From positions 1 to 64,000 of the forward strand of contig NZ_AUFU01000014.1 in NCBI RefSeq assembly GCF_000426665.1: a DNA stretch of 64,000 nt. The letters run 5' to 3'. Numbering within the stretch: the stretch's first letter is position 1; the number at the start of each line of letters is the position of its first letter. A program made the position numbers and the translations under genes. The notes under the pieces are model-generated. The model was not told the DNA's origin, did not search any database, and worked only from the letters and a program-made list of their open reading frames with translations. Below are positions 51,156 through 59,949 of this stretch, one piece after another. The stretch comes from Centipeda artemidis DSM 19719. GTDB lineage: Bacteria > Bacillota > Negativicutes > Selenomonadales > Selenomonadaceae.

Positions 51156-51281
51156 CAATGTCTTATCACCTACAGTAACGCGATCCGCAGCGCGGCGCGG
51201 CAACTCTCTTCATTGATATTTCTAATACCCGCAGGCATAAACCTCATCACATTCTATCATATTGCCGCTATACCGTCAAAA

Positions 51282-52844
51282 TTATTTCTTCTGCAAAACG
51301 AGCGCGCTGCCGACACTGCGCTCCGTCCCGTCCGAGGGGAAATTCTGCACCTTGCCGTCCGCATAGAGTGCCGAGGAGCCGCCGCCGTCGAGGTTCACGG
51401 CGTCCCGTACGCCCCGCTTTACAAGGAACTCCGCGAACTCCGTCAGCGTCAGCCCATGGCTGTGCGACTGCCGCCCGTCAACCACGGCAAAGAAAATCAT
51501 CCCCTTTTTCGTTACGCCGACCGCACTGCGCGGCGCGCGTCCGTAACGGATGTCACCGGGAAACTGCTCGTCCCCTGCCGTCACATGTATTTGCCCATTT
51601 TCGACGAGCCGAGGACCTGCGCCGACGACCTGCACGGCGCGGTCGAACGCCCCTGTTAGATGCTCCGTCAGTGTCACAGGGTCACCAACGCGCACGCCCG
51701 CCGAGGCGAACGCGTCCATTGAGGAGCCGTGTACCGAGACGACATAACCGTCCGACGGGATCACGGAGTCGTTCGTATTGATCTCTGTCACGCGCCCGTT
51801 CCGCACAACGTACTCCAGCCCGTAGGGATTCGTCCCCGTCGTTCTGCCATAGGCGCGGTTATAGATGATAAGATTATTCTCCCCGCGTTCGGCGTCGACA
51901 CCCGAGACGGGCAGCGTCGTTTGGTCGATCTTCACCGTTCCATTATAGGATACAATGCCGAAGATAAAGGAGCCGTCCTCCATCACGCCAAATGCGGAGC
52001 GATCGAAATACGTCGTTCCAACGACGCTCCCGTCAATCTTCGTCACGCCGATGAGTTCGCCGTTCGGTGCAAAATAGGACGCGTTGATCGCCGCGGCCGC
52101 GTTCGTGGCGCGCGCGATGCCGCTCACCGTTTGCCGCCCGGGGATATAGCCGCGCGCAAGTGCCGGCCGCACGCTGTAAAGCTGCGGGTCAGCCGCGAGG
52201 AAGTACGCCGTCACGAGACCATCCTCATCTTGCCATACCTGCGTCGTCAGCTCAAGTCCCTGCCCGAGATTCGTGACGCGATTGATGGGCAGTATGCGTC
52301 CCTCGCTCACCGCGCGCGGATCTACGCTGCCGAGCAGTCCGTGCTCCTGAAGCACTTTGATATAGGCAGGAAGTTCCTGCGGCGGTATGCCGGTCTCCGC
52401 AGGTTTTTCCACCGGCTTTTGCACAGGTTTTGCCGAGGGCTTTTCCTCGGATTTTTCCATCCCCTCGGGCGCAACGTCAACAAAAATGCGGAATGGATTG
52501 GTCAGGTTTCCAATCCGGTACGACATCCCCTTCGCCATCGTAACGGTGACATAGAAATGCCCGTTGCGCTTTGCATAGGAGACAGACTGAATGCGCTTTG
52601 TCCGAATCGCTGACCGATTGAGTTTTGCTGCATCCACATCCGCAAAGTCGAGCGTCAGTTCACGTCCATCCTCGGAAATATTCGCATGGTAGATCGGCAT
52701 CTCCGTGAGGTCGAACACGATGCGGTCACGCGCTGTGCCCGATGACGAGCGCAGTCCGGTCAGATCTGCCGCCGCATGTACATAAGAAGCTGCCGCAAGC
52801 ATCAGCGCCGCAGCAAGCACAAGGATTTTCTTCAAAACACGCAT
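51282..52844 (-). CDS. Exported AMIN-domain / phosphodiester glycosidase (NAGPA) protein
   Basis: A 520-residue protein with signal peptide (RVLKKILVLAAALMLAA, cleavage near SYVHA), an AMIN-like domain (~30-130, LDFADVDAAKL, NPFRIFVDV), a Pro/Lys linker (~135-160) and a C-terminal NAGPA domain (AINASYFAPNGELIG, FFAVVDGRQSHSHGLTL, AVNLDGGGSSALY). Such proteins cleave GlcNAc-1-phosphodiesters or process exopolysaccharides; AMIN suggests peptidoglycan or envelope anchoring. The short start (GGAG 7 nt away) is preferred, but an in-frame ATG at 52913 has a strong AGGAGG and would add 23 residues spanning a terminator hairpin. Confidence 0.85.
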   Translation of the reverse strand: MRVLKKILVLAAALMLAAASYVHAAADLTGLRSSSGTARDRIVFDLTEMPIYHANISEDGRELTLDFADVDAAKLNRSAIRTKRIQSVSYAKRNGHFYVTVTMAKGMSYRIGNLTNPFRIFVDVAPEGMEKSEEKPSAKPVQKPVEKPAETGIPPQELPAYIKVLQEHGLLGSVDPRAVSEGRILPINRVTNLGQGLELTTQVWQDEDGLVTAYFLAADPQLYSVRPALARGYIPGRQTVSGIARATNAAAAINASYFAPNGELIGVTKIDGSVVGTTYFDRSAFGVMEDGSFIFGIVSYNGTVKIDQTTLPVSGVDAERGENNLIIYNRAYGRTTGTNPYGLEYVVRNGRVTEINTNDSVIPSDGYVVSVHGSSMDAFASAGVRVGDPVTLTEHLTGAFDRAVQVVGAGPRLVENGQIHVTAGDEQFPGDIRYGRAPRSAVGVTKKGMIFFAVVDGRQSHSHGLTLTEFAEFLVKRGVRDAVNLDGGGSSALYADGKVQNFPSDGTERSVGSALVLQKK

Positions 52845-52875
52845 AACAAACTCCAAACTAGAAATCGCAGTCTCA

Positions 52876-52906
52876 AAATAAAAAGAGAGCTGCCCAAAAA
52901 CAGCTC
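52876..52906 (-). terminator. Terminator after flgJ, overlapping the NAGPA leader
   Basis: On the minus strand GAGCTG/CAGCTC (extendable to 8 bp with a mismatch) is followed by TCTTTTTATTTT. It sits between flgJ and the NAGPA gene and inside the longer in-frame reading of the latter. Confidence 0.72.
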
Positions 52907-52951
52907 CCTTCATCACAGCGTCCTCCTAAGGACGTTTTCTCTCTTGCTTCG

Positions 52952-53398
52952 TTATTTCTTCAAGGCGGTCGGAGCAAGCTGCTTGTACATCATATCCGCG
53001 ATGCCAATGCCGCCGCTCTTTGATACCTCGTTCATCAGCTCGGTATCCCGCATATCCTCAAAGATATTCATTGCGTTGGACTTTTTCCCGAACAGACCGC
53101 CCTCAGGGACAGTCGCCCGCATCTGCTTATACATCATGCTGAGGAACATCGCCTCAAATCCCTCGCATGCCTCGCGCAGTTTCTTCGCCTGCACGTCTGC
53201 GTCCGTCATCGTTCGGACGAATCCCTGCGTCTCCGGCGTGGTTTTTGCGGGTGTCGCATCCGCAGCGGCGGCTTTGCGTTGCAGCTCCTCCAATGTCGAT
53301 TGGAACGATTTCTCCTCGGCGTTCGTACGCGCCGCATCGTAGGAGGTGCCCGCAGCACCGCTCGTGAGCGCGGGACTGCCGATCGGCTGTATCGTCAT
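52952..53398 (-). CDS. flgJ: FlgJ-like rod-binding protein without muramidase domain
   Basis: A 148-residue protein with the rod-binding domain sequence LREACEGFEAMFLSMMYKQMRATVP (~65-95) and GIADMMYKQLAP near the end. E. coli FlgJ (~310) carries an extra C-terminal muramidase; it is absent here, as in many Firmicutes and alpha-proteobacteria. It caps the flagellar rod in the periplasm. The start follows GGAGGAAAAGATC. Last flagellar gene of the operon. Confidence 0.9.
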   Translation of the reverse strand: MTIQPIGSPALTSGAAGTSYDAARTNAEEKSFQSTLEELQRKAAAADATPAKTTPETQGFVRTMTDADVQAKKLREACEGFEAMFLSMMYKQMRATVPEGGLFGKKSNAMNIFEDMRDTELMNEVSKSGGIGIADMMYKQLAPTALKK

Positions 53399-53411
53399 GA
53401 TCTTTTCCTCC

Positions 53412-54524
53412 TTAGATAATCTCAAGCTCTGCGTGTAGTGCACCTGCCGCCTTCATCGCCTGCAGTATGGAAATCGTATCGCGCGGGGTCGCGCCCACGG
53501 TATTGAGTGCACCCACGATATCGCTGACATTCGTCGTCGCGGGCAGAACGATGGTGCTGCCCTTTGCCTCGGAGACCGATACGTCGGGGTTCTCCGTCAC
53601 AACCGTGTTCCCGTAGCTGAATGGTCCCGGCTGCGATACATCGGGGTTCGCCTGAATGCGGATCGTAATGCCGCCCTGCGTGATGGCAACCGCATCCACG
53701 GAAACGTCGCCGCCCATGATAATCGTACCTGTGCGCTCGTTGACCACGACGCGCGCCATATTATCGGGACGGATCGGCAGCTCCTCGAGCGATGCGATGA
53801 AACTGACCACATTCCCGCGGTAATAGGACGGGATCGAAACGTCCACGCGCCCTGCATTCGCAGCCTGCGCGATGTTCCCATACTGTGCGTTGATCGCCCC
53901 CGCGACCCGCGACGCCGTTGTAAAATCCGCGCGAGAGAGCGAGATCGAGATGCGCCCGTCGCCGCCGATGTCGTCCTCCACCGTACGCTCGACAATGCCC
54001 GCATTCACTGCGATCCCGACCGTTGGGAACGCCGCCTGCACGTTGCTGCCGCCGCTGCCTGCGGTAAAGCCGCCCGTAGAAACCGCCCCCTGCGCGACGA
54101 CGTAGACCTCGCCGTTGCCCGCCTTGAGCGGCGTCTGGAGCAACGTGCCGCCGCGCAGACTCTTCGCATCGCCGATGGAGGAGACGGTTACGTCGAGCGC
54201 ATCGCCTTCGCGGACGAAGGGCGGCAGTGTCGCCGTCACCATGACCGCCGCCGCGTTCTTGAGCTTGATCGAGCTCGTGTTGACGTTGATGCCGTAGCTG
54301 ATGAGCATGTTCGCAATCGACTGGAGCGTCTCGCCCGAGCTGGAGCCGTCGCCCGTGCCGTTGAGCCCGACGACGAGCCCGTAGCCCATGAGCTGGTTGG
54401 AACGCACGCCCTGCACCTTCGAGATGTCCTTGAGACGCGTGACTGCGGATTCCGCCGATGCGATGCCCGGAAACGTTCCGAACACAAGGGCGAGGAGGAG
54501 CAGTGCTGCTGCAAATTTCTTCAT
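53412..54524 (-). CDS. flgI: Flagellar P-ring protein FlgI
   Basis: A 370-residue secreted protein with signal peptide (AAALLLLALVFGTFPGIA), SNQLMGYGLVVGLNGTGD, MVTATLPPFVREGDALDVTVSSIGDAKSLRGGTL split across ~95-130, and ARVVVNERTGTIIMGGDV, all FlgI signatures. It forms the bushing ring in the peptidoglycan layer, evidence for a diderm flagellum. SD GGGGAGGGAG. Confidence 0.97.
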   Translation of the reverse strand: MKKFAAALLLLALVFGTFPGIASAESAVTRLKDISKVQGVRSNQLMGYGLVVGLNGTGDGSSSGETLQSIANMLISYGINVNTSSIKLKNAAAVMVTATLPPFVREGDALDVTVSSIGDAKSLRGGTLLQTPLKAGNGEVYVVAQGAVSTGGFTAGSGGSNVQAAFPTVGIAVNAGIVERTVEDDIGGDGRISISLSRADFTTASRVAGAINAQYGNIAQAANAGRVDVSIPSYYRGNVVSFIASLEELPIRPDNMARVVVNERTGTIIMGGDVSVDAVAITQGGITIRIQANPDVSQPGPFSYGNTVVTENPDVSVSEAKGSTIVLPATTNVSDIVGALNTVGATPRDTISILQAMKAAGALHAELEII

Positions 54525-54540
54525 AAGAACTCCCTCCCCT

Positions 54541-55143
54541 TTAGAACAAGATATTGAAGATCTGGGTCAGAATGCCCTGCCGCTGTTTTGCATTGAGCGG
54601 TCCCTTGCCGTCGAAGCGTACCGTCGCATCGGCAACGCGTGTCGAGAGCACGGTGTTCGTTGCGGAGATGTCCTCCGGGCGGCACATGCCGCGGAACGTG
54701 ATCTTGTGCTCATTGCGGTTCTGCCAGATGGACTGCGTCCCCTCAAGGATGAAGTTCCCTGCAGGCGTGATCTCCGTAATGGTCACGGTCACGTTGCCGA
54801 TCGTTCGGTTCGTCGAGGACGCGGAGCCCTTTGCGTTGAATTTATCGGATCCGCTCGCCGACGCTGCCTTGAGGAAGTCAAAAATGCCGACACCCGCACC
54901 GATCGAAACGGAGCCGCTTTTCTCATTCGCCGACGATCGCGTCGCCGATGTCGTTGTGGTCTCACTGATGATGATGGTCACAATATCGCCGACATTCATC
55001 GCACGGTGATCCGCGAAAACATTCCGTGTCGGGTAGCCGCTCGGATTTTTCCACAGGGACTCCGCCGAGACGGCGGGTGCAATGCTCCCGACCGCAAAGG
55101 CGGCGGCAAGCATCCCTGCAAGCCATTTCCTTTTACTCATCAT
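54541..55143 (-). CDS. flgH: Flagellar L-ring protein FlgH (no lipobox)
   Basis: A protein of about 200 residues with a signal peptide (KWLAGMLAAAFAVGSIAPAVSA), then SLWKNP, NVGDIVTIIISE, FNAKGSASSTNR, LEGTQSIWQNRNEHKITFRGMCRPEDIS stretches of FlgH. Family members are usually lipoproteins; here the cleavage site is AVSA-ES and no Cys follows, so it is probably not acylated. The start at 55143 (or the next ATG, 55140) follows GGGAGGAGAAC. Upstream it overlaps the flgA end region if the longer frame is used. Confidence 0.94.
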   Translation of the reverse strand: MMSKRKWLAGMLAAAFAVGSIAPAVSAESLWKNPSGYPTRNVFADHRAMNVGDIVTIIISETTTTSATRSSANEKSGSVSIGAGVGIFDFLKAASASGSDKFNAKGSASSTNRTIGNVTVTITEITPAGNFILEGTQSIWQNRNEHKITFRGMCRPEDISATNTVLSTRVADATVRFDGKGPLNAKQRQGILTQIFNILF

Positions 55144-55171
55144 GTTCTCCTCCCGAACTCCCGTTGTCCCG

Positions 55172-55936
55172 TTACCCCGAAATCTGTACCGTCTCTGCGT
55201 CAATCACCTTGCCGCGCAGGATCTTCCCTGAGCGTACATTGCGCACGCGGATCATGTAGCCGATGCGGCCGCCCTCCATCGCCGCCCCCTCGGCACGAAC
55301 AACGATGCCGTTCGTGTTGAAAATGAGCGTGACCGGATTTCCCACACGGATCACGAGCGGCATCGCCAAAAAGTTTGGCGTAATCACCGTATCCTTGCGA
55401 ATCCAGCGTCCCGCAACGCGTCCCCCGAGCTTTGAAAAATCCGTCAGCGTTACGGCGGGTAGGGTATCCACCGCGCGCTCTTCGATCCGCGCATTCGCGG
55501 GGCTGATCTCCGCCTCCTGACGGATGTCCGTCATGGCGACGAGCACGCGGTCATAGACCGTTACGCGATAGTAATTCGTCGTTTTCCGCTGCAATACACC
55601 GTCTATATAGACCGAAATCAGTGCCGGGAAATCTCTGCCGTAGGGAATGCCGCGCGGAAATTCTACCGTCGCTGTCACCTCGCCTGCCGGGAGGTGCATT
55701 GTGTTTGTCGATCGCTGCAAATGCAGCTCATGCCGTCGTGTTTCTCCGCTCTCCGTAAGCGTCTCTTCGATTTTTTTCTCTGCGAGCGTTGAAATCTGCA
55801 CGGCGGAAAGCACGTTTGGAAACTGCTCTCCCACCGTGTCGTACGGGACGGCAGCGACCGTCTGCGCGGGCAAAAAAGCGAATAAGCCACTCCATAGGAA
55901 TAGAATGGCTGTGATGATTCTAATTTGAATGCTCAA
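55172..55936 (-). CDS. flgA: FlgA, P-ring assembly chaperone
   Basis: A 254-residue exported protein with signal peptide (RIITAILFLWSGLFAFLPAQTVAA) and a C-terminal SAF domain (PANARIEERAV, LGGRVAGRWIRKDTVITPNFL, NPVTLIFNTNGIVVRAEGAAM). FlgA guides FlgI assembly in the periplasm. TTG start overlapping the flgG stop (TTGA). Length is typical. Confidence 0.9.
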   Translation of the reverse strand: MSIQIRIITAILFLWSGLFAFLPAQTVAAVPYDTVGEQFPNVLSAVQISTLAEKKIEETLTESGETRRHELHLQRSTNTMHLPAGEVTATVEFPRGIPYGRDFPALISVYIDGVLQRKTTNYYRVTVYDRVLVAMTDIRQEAEISPANARIEERAVDTLPAVTLTDFSKLGGRVAGRWIRKDTVITPNFLAMPLVIRVGNPVTLIFNTNGIVVRAEGAAMEGGRIGYMIRVRNVRSGKILRGKVIDAETVQISG

Positions 55937-56727
55937 CGCTTGAGCGTATTTGCAATCTCGAGCATCGAATCAGACGTCGTGATTGCCTTGGAATTGGACT
56001 CGTACGCACGCTGTGAGATGATCATCTCGACCATTTCCTCAACGATCTGCACATTGCTCATCTCGAGTGTCCCCTGCGTGAGCGTTCCCGTTCCGTCAAG
56101 ACCGGGCGTCGACTCGATCGCCTCGCCCGATGCGTCGGAGACGACGAAGAGATTCTTGCCGATAGAGGTCAGTCCTGCAGGGTTCACGAAACGTGCAAGT
56201 GTGATCTGTCCTGCTTCCTGCTGCTGCGTCTGCCCCGCCTCACGGTAAGAGACGCGCCCGTCGCCGGAGATCGTGATGGACTCCGACGGCGCATTCTCAC
56301 CGATTTGAATGCCGTCCGCAATCAGATAACCGTCCGTCGTAACCATGCGGCGGTTGCTGTCGAGCTTCCACGTGCCGTCACGCGTATATGCAGTCGAACC
56401 GTCCGGCAGCGTGACGCGGAAGAAGCCCTCGCCCTGAATGCCGATGTCGGTCGGGTTGTCCGTCGTCTGGAGCGCCCCCTGTGTGAAGATACGCTGCGTC
56501 GCGGCGACGCGCGTGCCGAGACCGATCTGCAGTGCCGTCGGGTACTGCGAATCCGTGCCGTTCCGTGCGCCCGCCTCGCGGAGCGTCTGGTAGACGAGAT
56601 CCTGGAACTCCGCGCGCACCTTCTTGCCGCCGTGGGTGTTGACGTTCGCGATGTTGTGCGCCACGATGTCCATATGTGCCTGCTGCGCCTTCATGCCGGA
56701 CGCTGCAGACCAAAGTGCTCTCATCAT
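55933..56727 (-). CDS. flgG: Flagellar distal rod protein FlgG
   Basis: A 264-residue axial protein with MMRALWSAASGMKAQQAHMDIVAHNIANVNTHG split at the N-terminus and the C-terminal NVQIVEEMVEMIISQRAYESNSKAI, the conserved rod/hook termini. LQIGLGTRV and FTQGALQTTDNPTDIGIQGEGFF mark FlgG. It continues the rod through the P and L rings. SD GGAGGGGGATACC. It has its own candidate motility promoter. Confidence 0.94.
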   Translation of the reverse strand: MMRALWSAASGMKAQQAHMDIVAHNIANVNTHGGKKVRAEFQDLVYQTLREAGARNGTDSQYPTALQIGLGTRVAATQRIFTQGALQTTDNPTDIGIQGEGFFRVTLPDGSTAYTRDGTWKLDSNRRMVTTDGYLIADGIQIGENAPSESITISGDGRVSYREAGQTQQQEAGQITLARFVNPAGLTSIGKNLFVVSDASGEAIESTPGLDGTGTLTQGTLEMSNVQIVEEMVEMIISQRAYESNSKAITTSDSMLEIANTLKR

Positions 56728-56773
56728 AGTCGGTATCCCCCTCCAAGAGAAGTATTTTTCCTGCTTGTACTCT

Positions 56774-56803
56774 ATTATATCGAAATCTTTTCCGGTTTTC
56801 TTA
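56774..56803 (-). promoter_or_regulatory. Candidate sigma-D (motility) or sigma-A promoter of flgG
   Basis: On the minus strand TAAG (56803-56800), 16 nt and TCGATAT (56783-56777) resemble the B. subtilis sigma-D pattern TAAA-N16-CCGATAT. It overlaps a TATAAT (56779-56774). Confidence 0.4.
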
Positions 56804-56810
56804 AATGCAT

Positions 56811-57611
56811 TTAACTCGTGCGCCCGACATCATTGACCGCCTTATCAAGCAGCGAATCCTGCGTCTGCACGGCGCGCGAACCTGCCTCATAGACGCGATA
56901 GTTGTTGATGAGCTCGACCATCTCGGTAACGACGCTCGTGTTTGACATCTCGAGCAGCCCCTGCTCGATCGTCCCGGTCGCCTGCGTGGGGCGCGCGCCC
57001 TCCTGCGGACGGTAGAGGTTGTCCCCCTGCTTAATGACCGCGTCGGGTGCGTCGAACTGCACAAAGCCGAGCTGTGCGATCTCCGCATTCCCCACATAGA
57101 TGCGCCCGTCACCGGAGACATTCACGCGCGTCGCGTCCGCGGGGATATTGATGGGACGCCCCTGCGCCGAGAGCACCGCCTGCCCGCGTACGTTCTGCAG
57201 CTGCCCGCTCGCCGAGCGGTAAAAGCTGCCGTCGCGCGTGTAGCGCGGTCCCTGCGGGGTATCGATAACGAAGTAGCCCTCGCCCGAGATGGCAAAATCG
57301 TAGGTGTTGCCCGTTGTCTGAAGCGCGCCCTGCAAATGATCAGTCGCGATCTCATCTACCGCAGAACCGAGTCCAAGCATACCGACGCGTGGGGCGCCAT
57401 GCCCCAGCCGAAAGCCCTTAAAGCTCGTCACATCCGTGTCCGCCGTATAGTCGTTGATGCGGCGCAAGAGCATCGGTTCGAACTCGCGGATCGCCATATC
57501 GTCACGCTTAAAGCCCGTATTCGACGCGTTCGCAAGGTTGTTCGCGATCATGTCCGTGTGCTTGGTCTCCGTGATCATGCCGGACGCCGCGATATAAAGA
57601 CCTCTCCACAT
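56811..57611 (-). CDS. flgF: Flagellar proximal rod protein FlgF
   Basis: A 266-residue axial protein with YIAASGMITETKHTDMIANNLANASNTGFK at the N-terminus and NTSVVTEMVELINNYRVYEAGSRAVQTQDSLL at the C-terminus (given in parts here), and DHLQGALQTTGNTYDFAISGEGYF typical of FlgF/FlhO. Start at 57611 (MWRGLY) after GAGGGAT. Order mbl-flgF-flgG equals mbl-flhO-flhP of B. subtilis. Confidence 0.92.
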   Translation of the reverse strand: MWRGLYIAASGMITETKHTDMIANNLANASNTGFKRDDMAIREFEPMLLRRINDYTADTDVTSFKGFRLGHGAPRVGMLGLGSAVDEIATDHLQGALQTTGNTYDFAISGEGYFVIDTPQGPRYTRDGSFYRSASGQLQNVRGQAVLSAQGRPINIPADATRVNVSGDGRIYVGNAEIAQLGFVQFDAPDAVIKQGDNLYRPQEGARPTQATGTIEQGLLEMSNTSVVTEMVELINNYRVYEAGSRAVQTQDSLLDKAVNDVGRTS

Positions 57612-57678
57612 AACTATCCCTCTTTTTCCCGAAAGTTTTCCTTCTCGTATAAAATTCGCCGCAGAGAAAAATTTTCCT

Positions 57679-58707
57679 CTATTTTTTCCTGCCGAATGTC
57701 GTATTCGTCGCCTTGCCGTCAAATTTGTCAAAGATGTCGAGTGCCTTGCCGCACCCCATCGCAACGCAGGACATAGGATCATCCGCGACAAGCGTCGGCG
57801 TCCCCGTCTCGCGCTGAATCAGCTCCGCCATGCCGTAGAGGAGTGCGCCGCCGCCCGTGAGGACAATGCCGCGATCCATGATGTCCGCCGCAAGCTCCGG
57901 CGGCGTATCCTCGAGCACCTTTTTCACACAGTCAACAATGCGCATCACGGATGTCTCAATCGCAGCCGATGCCTGTGCCGTCGAGATCGTGACCGTCTTC
58001 GGCAGCCCCGAAAGGAGATCGCGCCCGCGAATGTCCATCTGTTCGCGCCGTGCCGCCGTATGTGCCGCGCCGACCCGCGTCTTGATCTCCTCCGCTGTGC
58101 GTTCGCCGATGAGCAGGTTGAACTCACGCTTCACATACGCGATGATATCCTCGTCGAACGTGTCGCCCGCCATGCGCAGGCTCTCGCTTGTCACGATGCC
58201 GCCGAGACTGATGACAGCAATATCGGTCGTACCGCCGCCGATGTCGACGACCATCGAGCCCTGTGCCTCCACGATGTCGAGTCCCGCGCCCATCGCCGCC
58301 GCGAGCGGCTCCTCGATGAGCTGAATGTGCCGCGCCCCCGCCTGCTCGGCGGCCTCCTGCACGGCACGCTGCTCGACCATCGTCACCCCCGAGGGGATAC
58401 AGATCATGATGCGCGGGCGGAAGACGATGCTGCGCCCGACGACTTTTTCGATGAAGAAGCGGAGCATACTCTCCGTGATGTCGTAATCCGCGATCACACC
58501 GTCGCGCAGCGGGCGTATGGCAACGATGTTGCCGGGCGTGCGTCCGATCATGCGGCGCGCATCCTCGCCGATGGCGAGCACCTGATTCGTGTCGCGGTTG
58601 ACGGCGACGACGGACGGTTCCTTGAGGACGATGCCCTTGCGTTTCACATAGACGAGGACGTTTGCCGTCCCGAGGTCGATTCCTATATCCATTGACATGC
58701 CGAACAT
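57679..58707 (-). CDS. mbl: MreB-family actin (Mbl-like)
   Basis: A 342-residue actin homologue with the phosphate-1 motif GIDLGTANVLVYVK, DIGGGTTDIAVISLGGI, IEEPLAAAMGAGLDI and GIVLTGGGALLYGM. It forms membrane-bound filaments guiding cell-wall elongation. It lies just upstream of flgF, like mbl in bacilli. SD AGGAGG 10 nt from the ATG at 58707; an in-frame ATG three codons later is also possible. Confidence 0.95.
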   Translation of the reverse strand: MFGMSMDIGIDLGTANVLVYVKRKGIVLKEPSVVAVNRDTNQVLAIGEDARRMIGRTPGNIVAIRPLRDGVIADYDITESMLRFFIEKVVGRSIVFRPRIMICIPSGVTMVEQRAVQEAAEQAGARHIQLIEEPLAAAMGAGLDIVEAQGSMVVDIGGGTTDIAVISLGGIVTSESLRMAGDTFDEDIIAYVKREFNLLIGERTAEEIKTRVGAAHTAARREQMDIRGRDLLSGLPKTVTISTAQASAAIETSVMRIVDCVKKVLEDTPPELAADIMDRGIVLTGGGALLYGMAELIQRETGTPTLVADDPMSCVAMGCGKALDIFDKFDGKATNTTFGRKK

Positions 58708-58742
58708 GTACGGAAATCCTCCTAATAATTACGGTTCAAAAA

Positions 58743-59216
58743 TCAATTGTCCTCATCCTCGACCACGAATTGTTCGGGGACGGGCGTCACGGCAGTGCGG
58801 ATCTCTTCGAGCGATTTCTCAAGCGACTCCATGTATTCCTCTTCGAGCGTCTTGTTGTCCCATTTGCACTTTTTCCCGTAGTTCAAAATGCCGTCGAGAT
58901 AAGGAATCGCCATTTCCGAGACATACGCCTTTGAGACCTCGGCTGCGGTCATGTAAGCATCCTTCGTACGCAGCTCGAACGCGATGCGGTCGATGTAATG
59001 CTCCCCTTCAATAACATAAGCAAGCGAGCGCAGCCGCAGGCTCATCTCGCGTGCGGTCACAGCGTCGCGCGATGTCGCCGAGCGATCCGCTGCGATCTTC
59101 TCAAAAATAGCCCACGCCTCATCGCACAGATTCCCGACCGTGGCAAGCACCCGGTCGCGCGCACGCTTCTTGCGCCAAAGCACTTCGCGGACGGTCGGCT
59201 TTTTCTGCTCTCCCAT
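58743..59216 (-). CDS. Unknown helical cytosolic protein heading the mbl-flg operon
   Basis: A 157-residue charged, mostly helical protein (VREVLWRKKRARDRVLATVGNLCDEAWAIFEK split, RELRSLAYVIEGE-like stretch, KTLEEEYMESLEKSLEEI at the C-terminus). No membrane segment, no recognised family. An ATG at 59264 is in frame but lies inside the TATAAT -10 of the only good promoter, so it cannot be used; the next ATG at 59216 is taken. It precedes mbl by 35 nt, so it is likely co-transcribed. Confidence 0.75.
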   Translation of the reverse strand: MGEQKKPTVREVLWRKKRARDRVLATVGNLCDEAWAIFEKIAADRSATSRDAVTAREMSLRLRSLAYVIEGEHYIDRIAFELRTKDAYMTAAEVSKAYVSEMAIPYLDGILNYGKKCKWDNKTLEEEYMESLEKSLEEIRTAVTPVPEQFVVEDEDN

Positions 59217-59262
59217 GCCTGCTTCCCCATTTCCTTTGGTACAATCTCTATCAAGTCTTTCC

Positions 59263-59291
59263 ATTATATGATTTTCCCCCTGCCGCGTCAA
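59263..59291 (-). promoter_or_regulatory. Promoter of the mbl-flagellar operon
   Basis: TTGACG (59291-59286), 17 nt, TATAAT (59268-59263) on the minus strand; start near 59256. Strong sigma-A match, divergent from the plus-strand promoter 44 nt away. Confidence 0.82.
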
Positions 59292-59334
59292 TCTATAATT
59301 ATGCGCCGATCACCGCGCCCACCACGTAAAATAT

Positions 59335-59364
59335 TTGCATTACCGGGGCGATTCAATGTAAAAT
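59335..59364 (+). promoter_or_regulatory. Promoter of the GNAT-deoB-pdp-cdd operon
   Basis: TTGCAT (59335-59340), 18 nt, TAAAAT (59359-59364); start near 59371, leader ~28 nt. Confidence 0.6.
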
Positions 59365-59398
59365 AGCAAAAAGAGTTCTTTCATAAAAGGAGTATATG

Positions 59399-59944
59399 AT
59401 GGCGGAAATCCTAAGAGAAAGTGCGCGTCTCTTCCTGCGCCGCGCAGAGCCGGAGGACATCGACTACATCTGCGCGCTGCAGGAAGCGGCGGACAATCGC
59501 GACTACATCGTGCCGTTCTCCCGCGCGGATCACGAGACGATCATTTTACAGGGCAAGGCGGCGATTGATCTCATCGTCGTGGAGAAGGAGACGCTCGTGC
59601 GTGTCGGCTACCTCCACGTCGGCGGGCTGCTGCTCGAATCGAAGGAGCAGGAGTGGACGCACGTCGTCGTCGAGAAGAAGGGCTGCGGCTACGGGCATGA
59701 GACGATGCGGCTCCTGAAGGCATGGGCGTTTGACGTCTGCGGCGCCCACCGCGCATGGCTTGACTGCAAGGACTACAACGCGCGCGCGCTGCACCTCTAC
59801 GAGTCCGAAGGCATGGTGCGCGAGGCGCTGATCCGCGAGACGCTGCTGCATAACGGCGTCTACGAGAACCTCGTTGTGCTCGGCATCCTCGACCGCGAGT
59901 ACCGCGCGCGGCGGCGGTCAGGTCTTGAACTAGAAGGGATTTGA
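59399..59944 (+). CDS. GNAT-family N-acetyltransferase
   Basis: A 181-residue GNAT protein (RimJ/RimL-like): ARLFLRRAEPEDIDYI at the N-terminus, VVEKKGCGYGHETMRLLKAWAFDV containing the acetyl-CoA-binding loop, and ARALHLYESEGMVRE at the C-terminus. Substrate unknown. The second of two adjacent ATGs (59399) is 6 nt from AAAGGAG. It overlaps deoB slightly upstream of its ATG, so it is co-transcribed with the nucleoside genes; the functional link is unclear. Confidence 0.88.
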   Translation: MAEILRESARLFLRRAEPEDIDYICALQEAADNRDYIVPFSRADHETIILQGKAAIDLIVVEKETLVRVGYLHVGGLLLESKEQEWTHVVVEKKGCGYGHETMRLLKAWAFDVCGAHRAWLDCKDYNARALHLYESEGMVREALIRETLLHNGVYENLVVLGILDREYRARRRSGLELEGI

Positions 59945-59949
59945 GTTCC

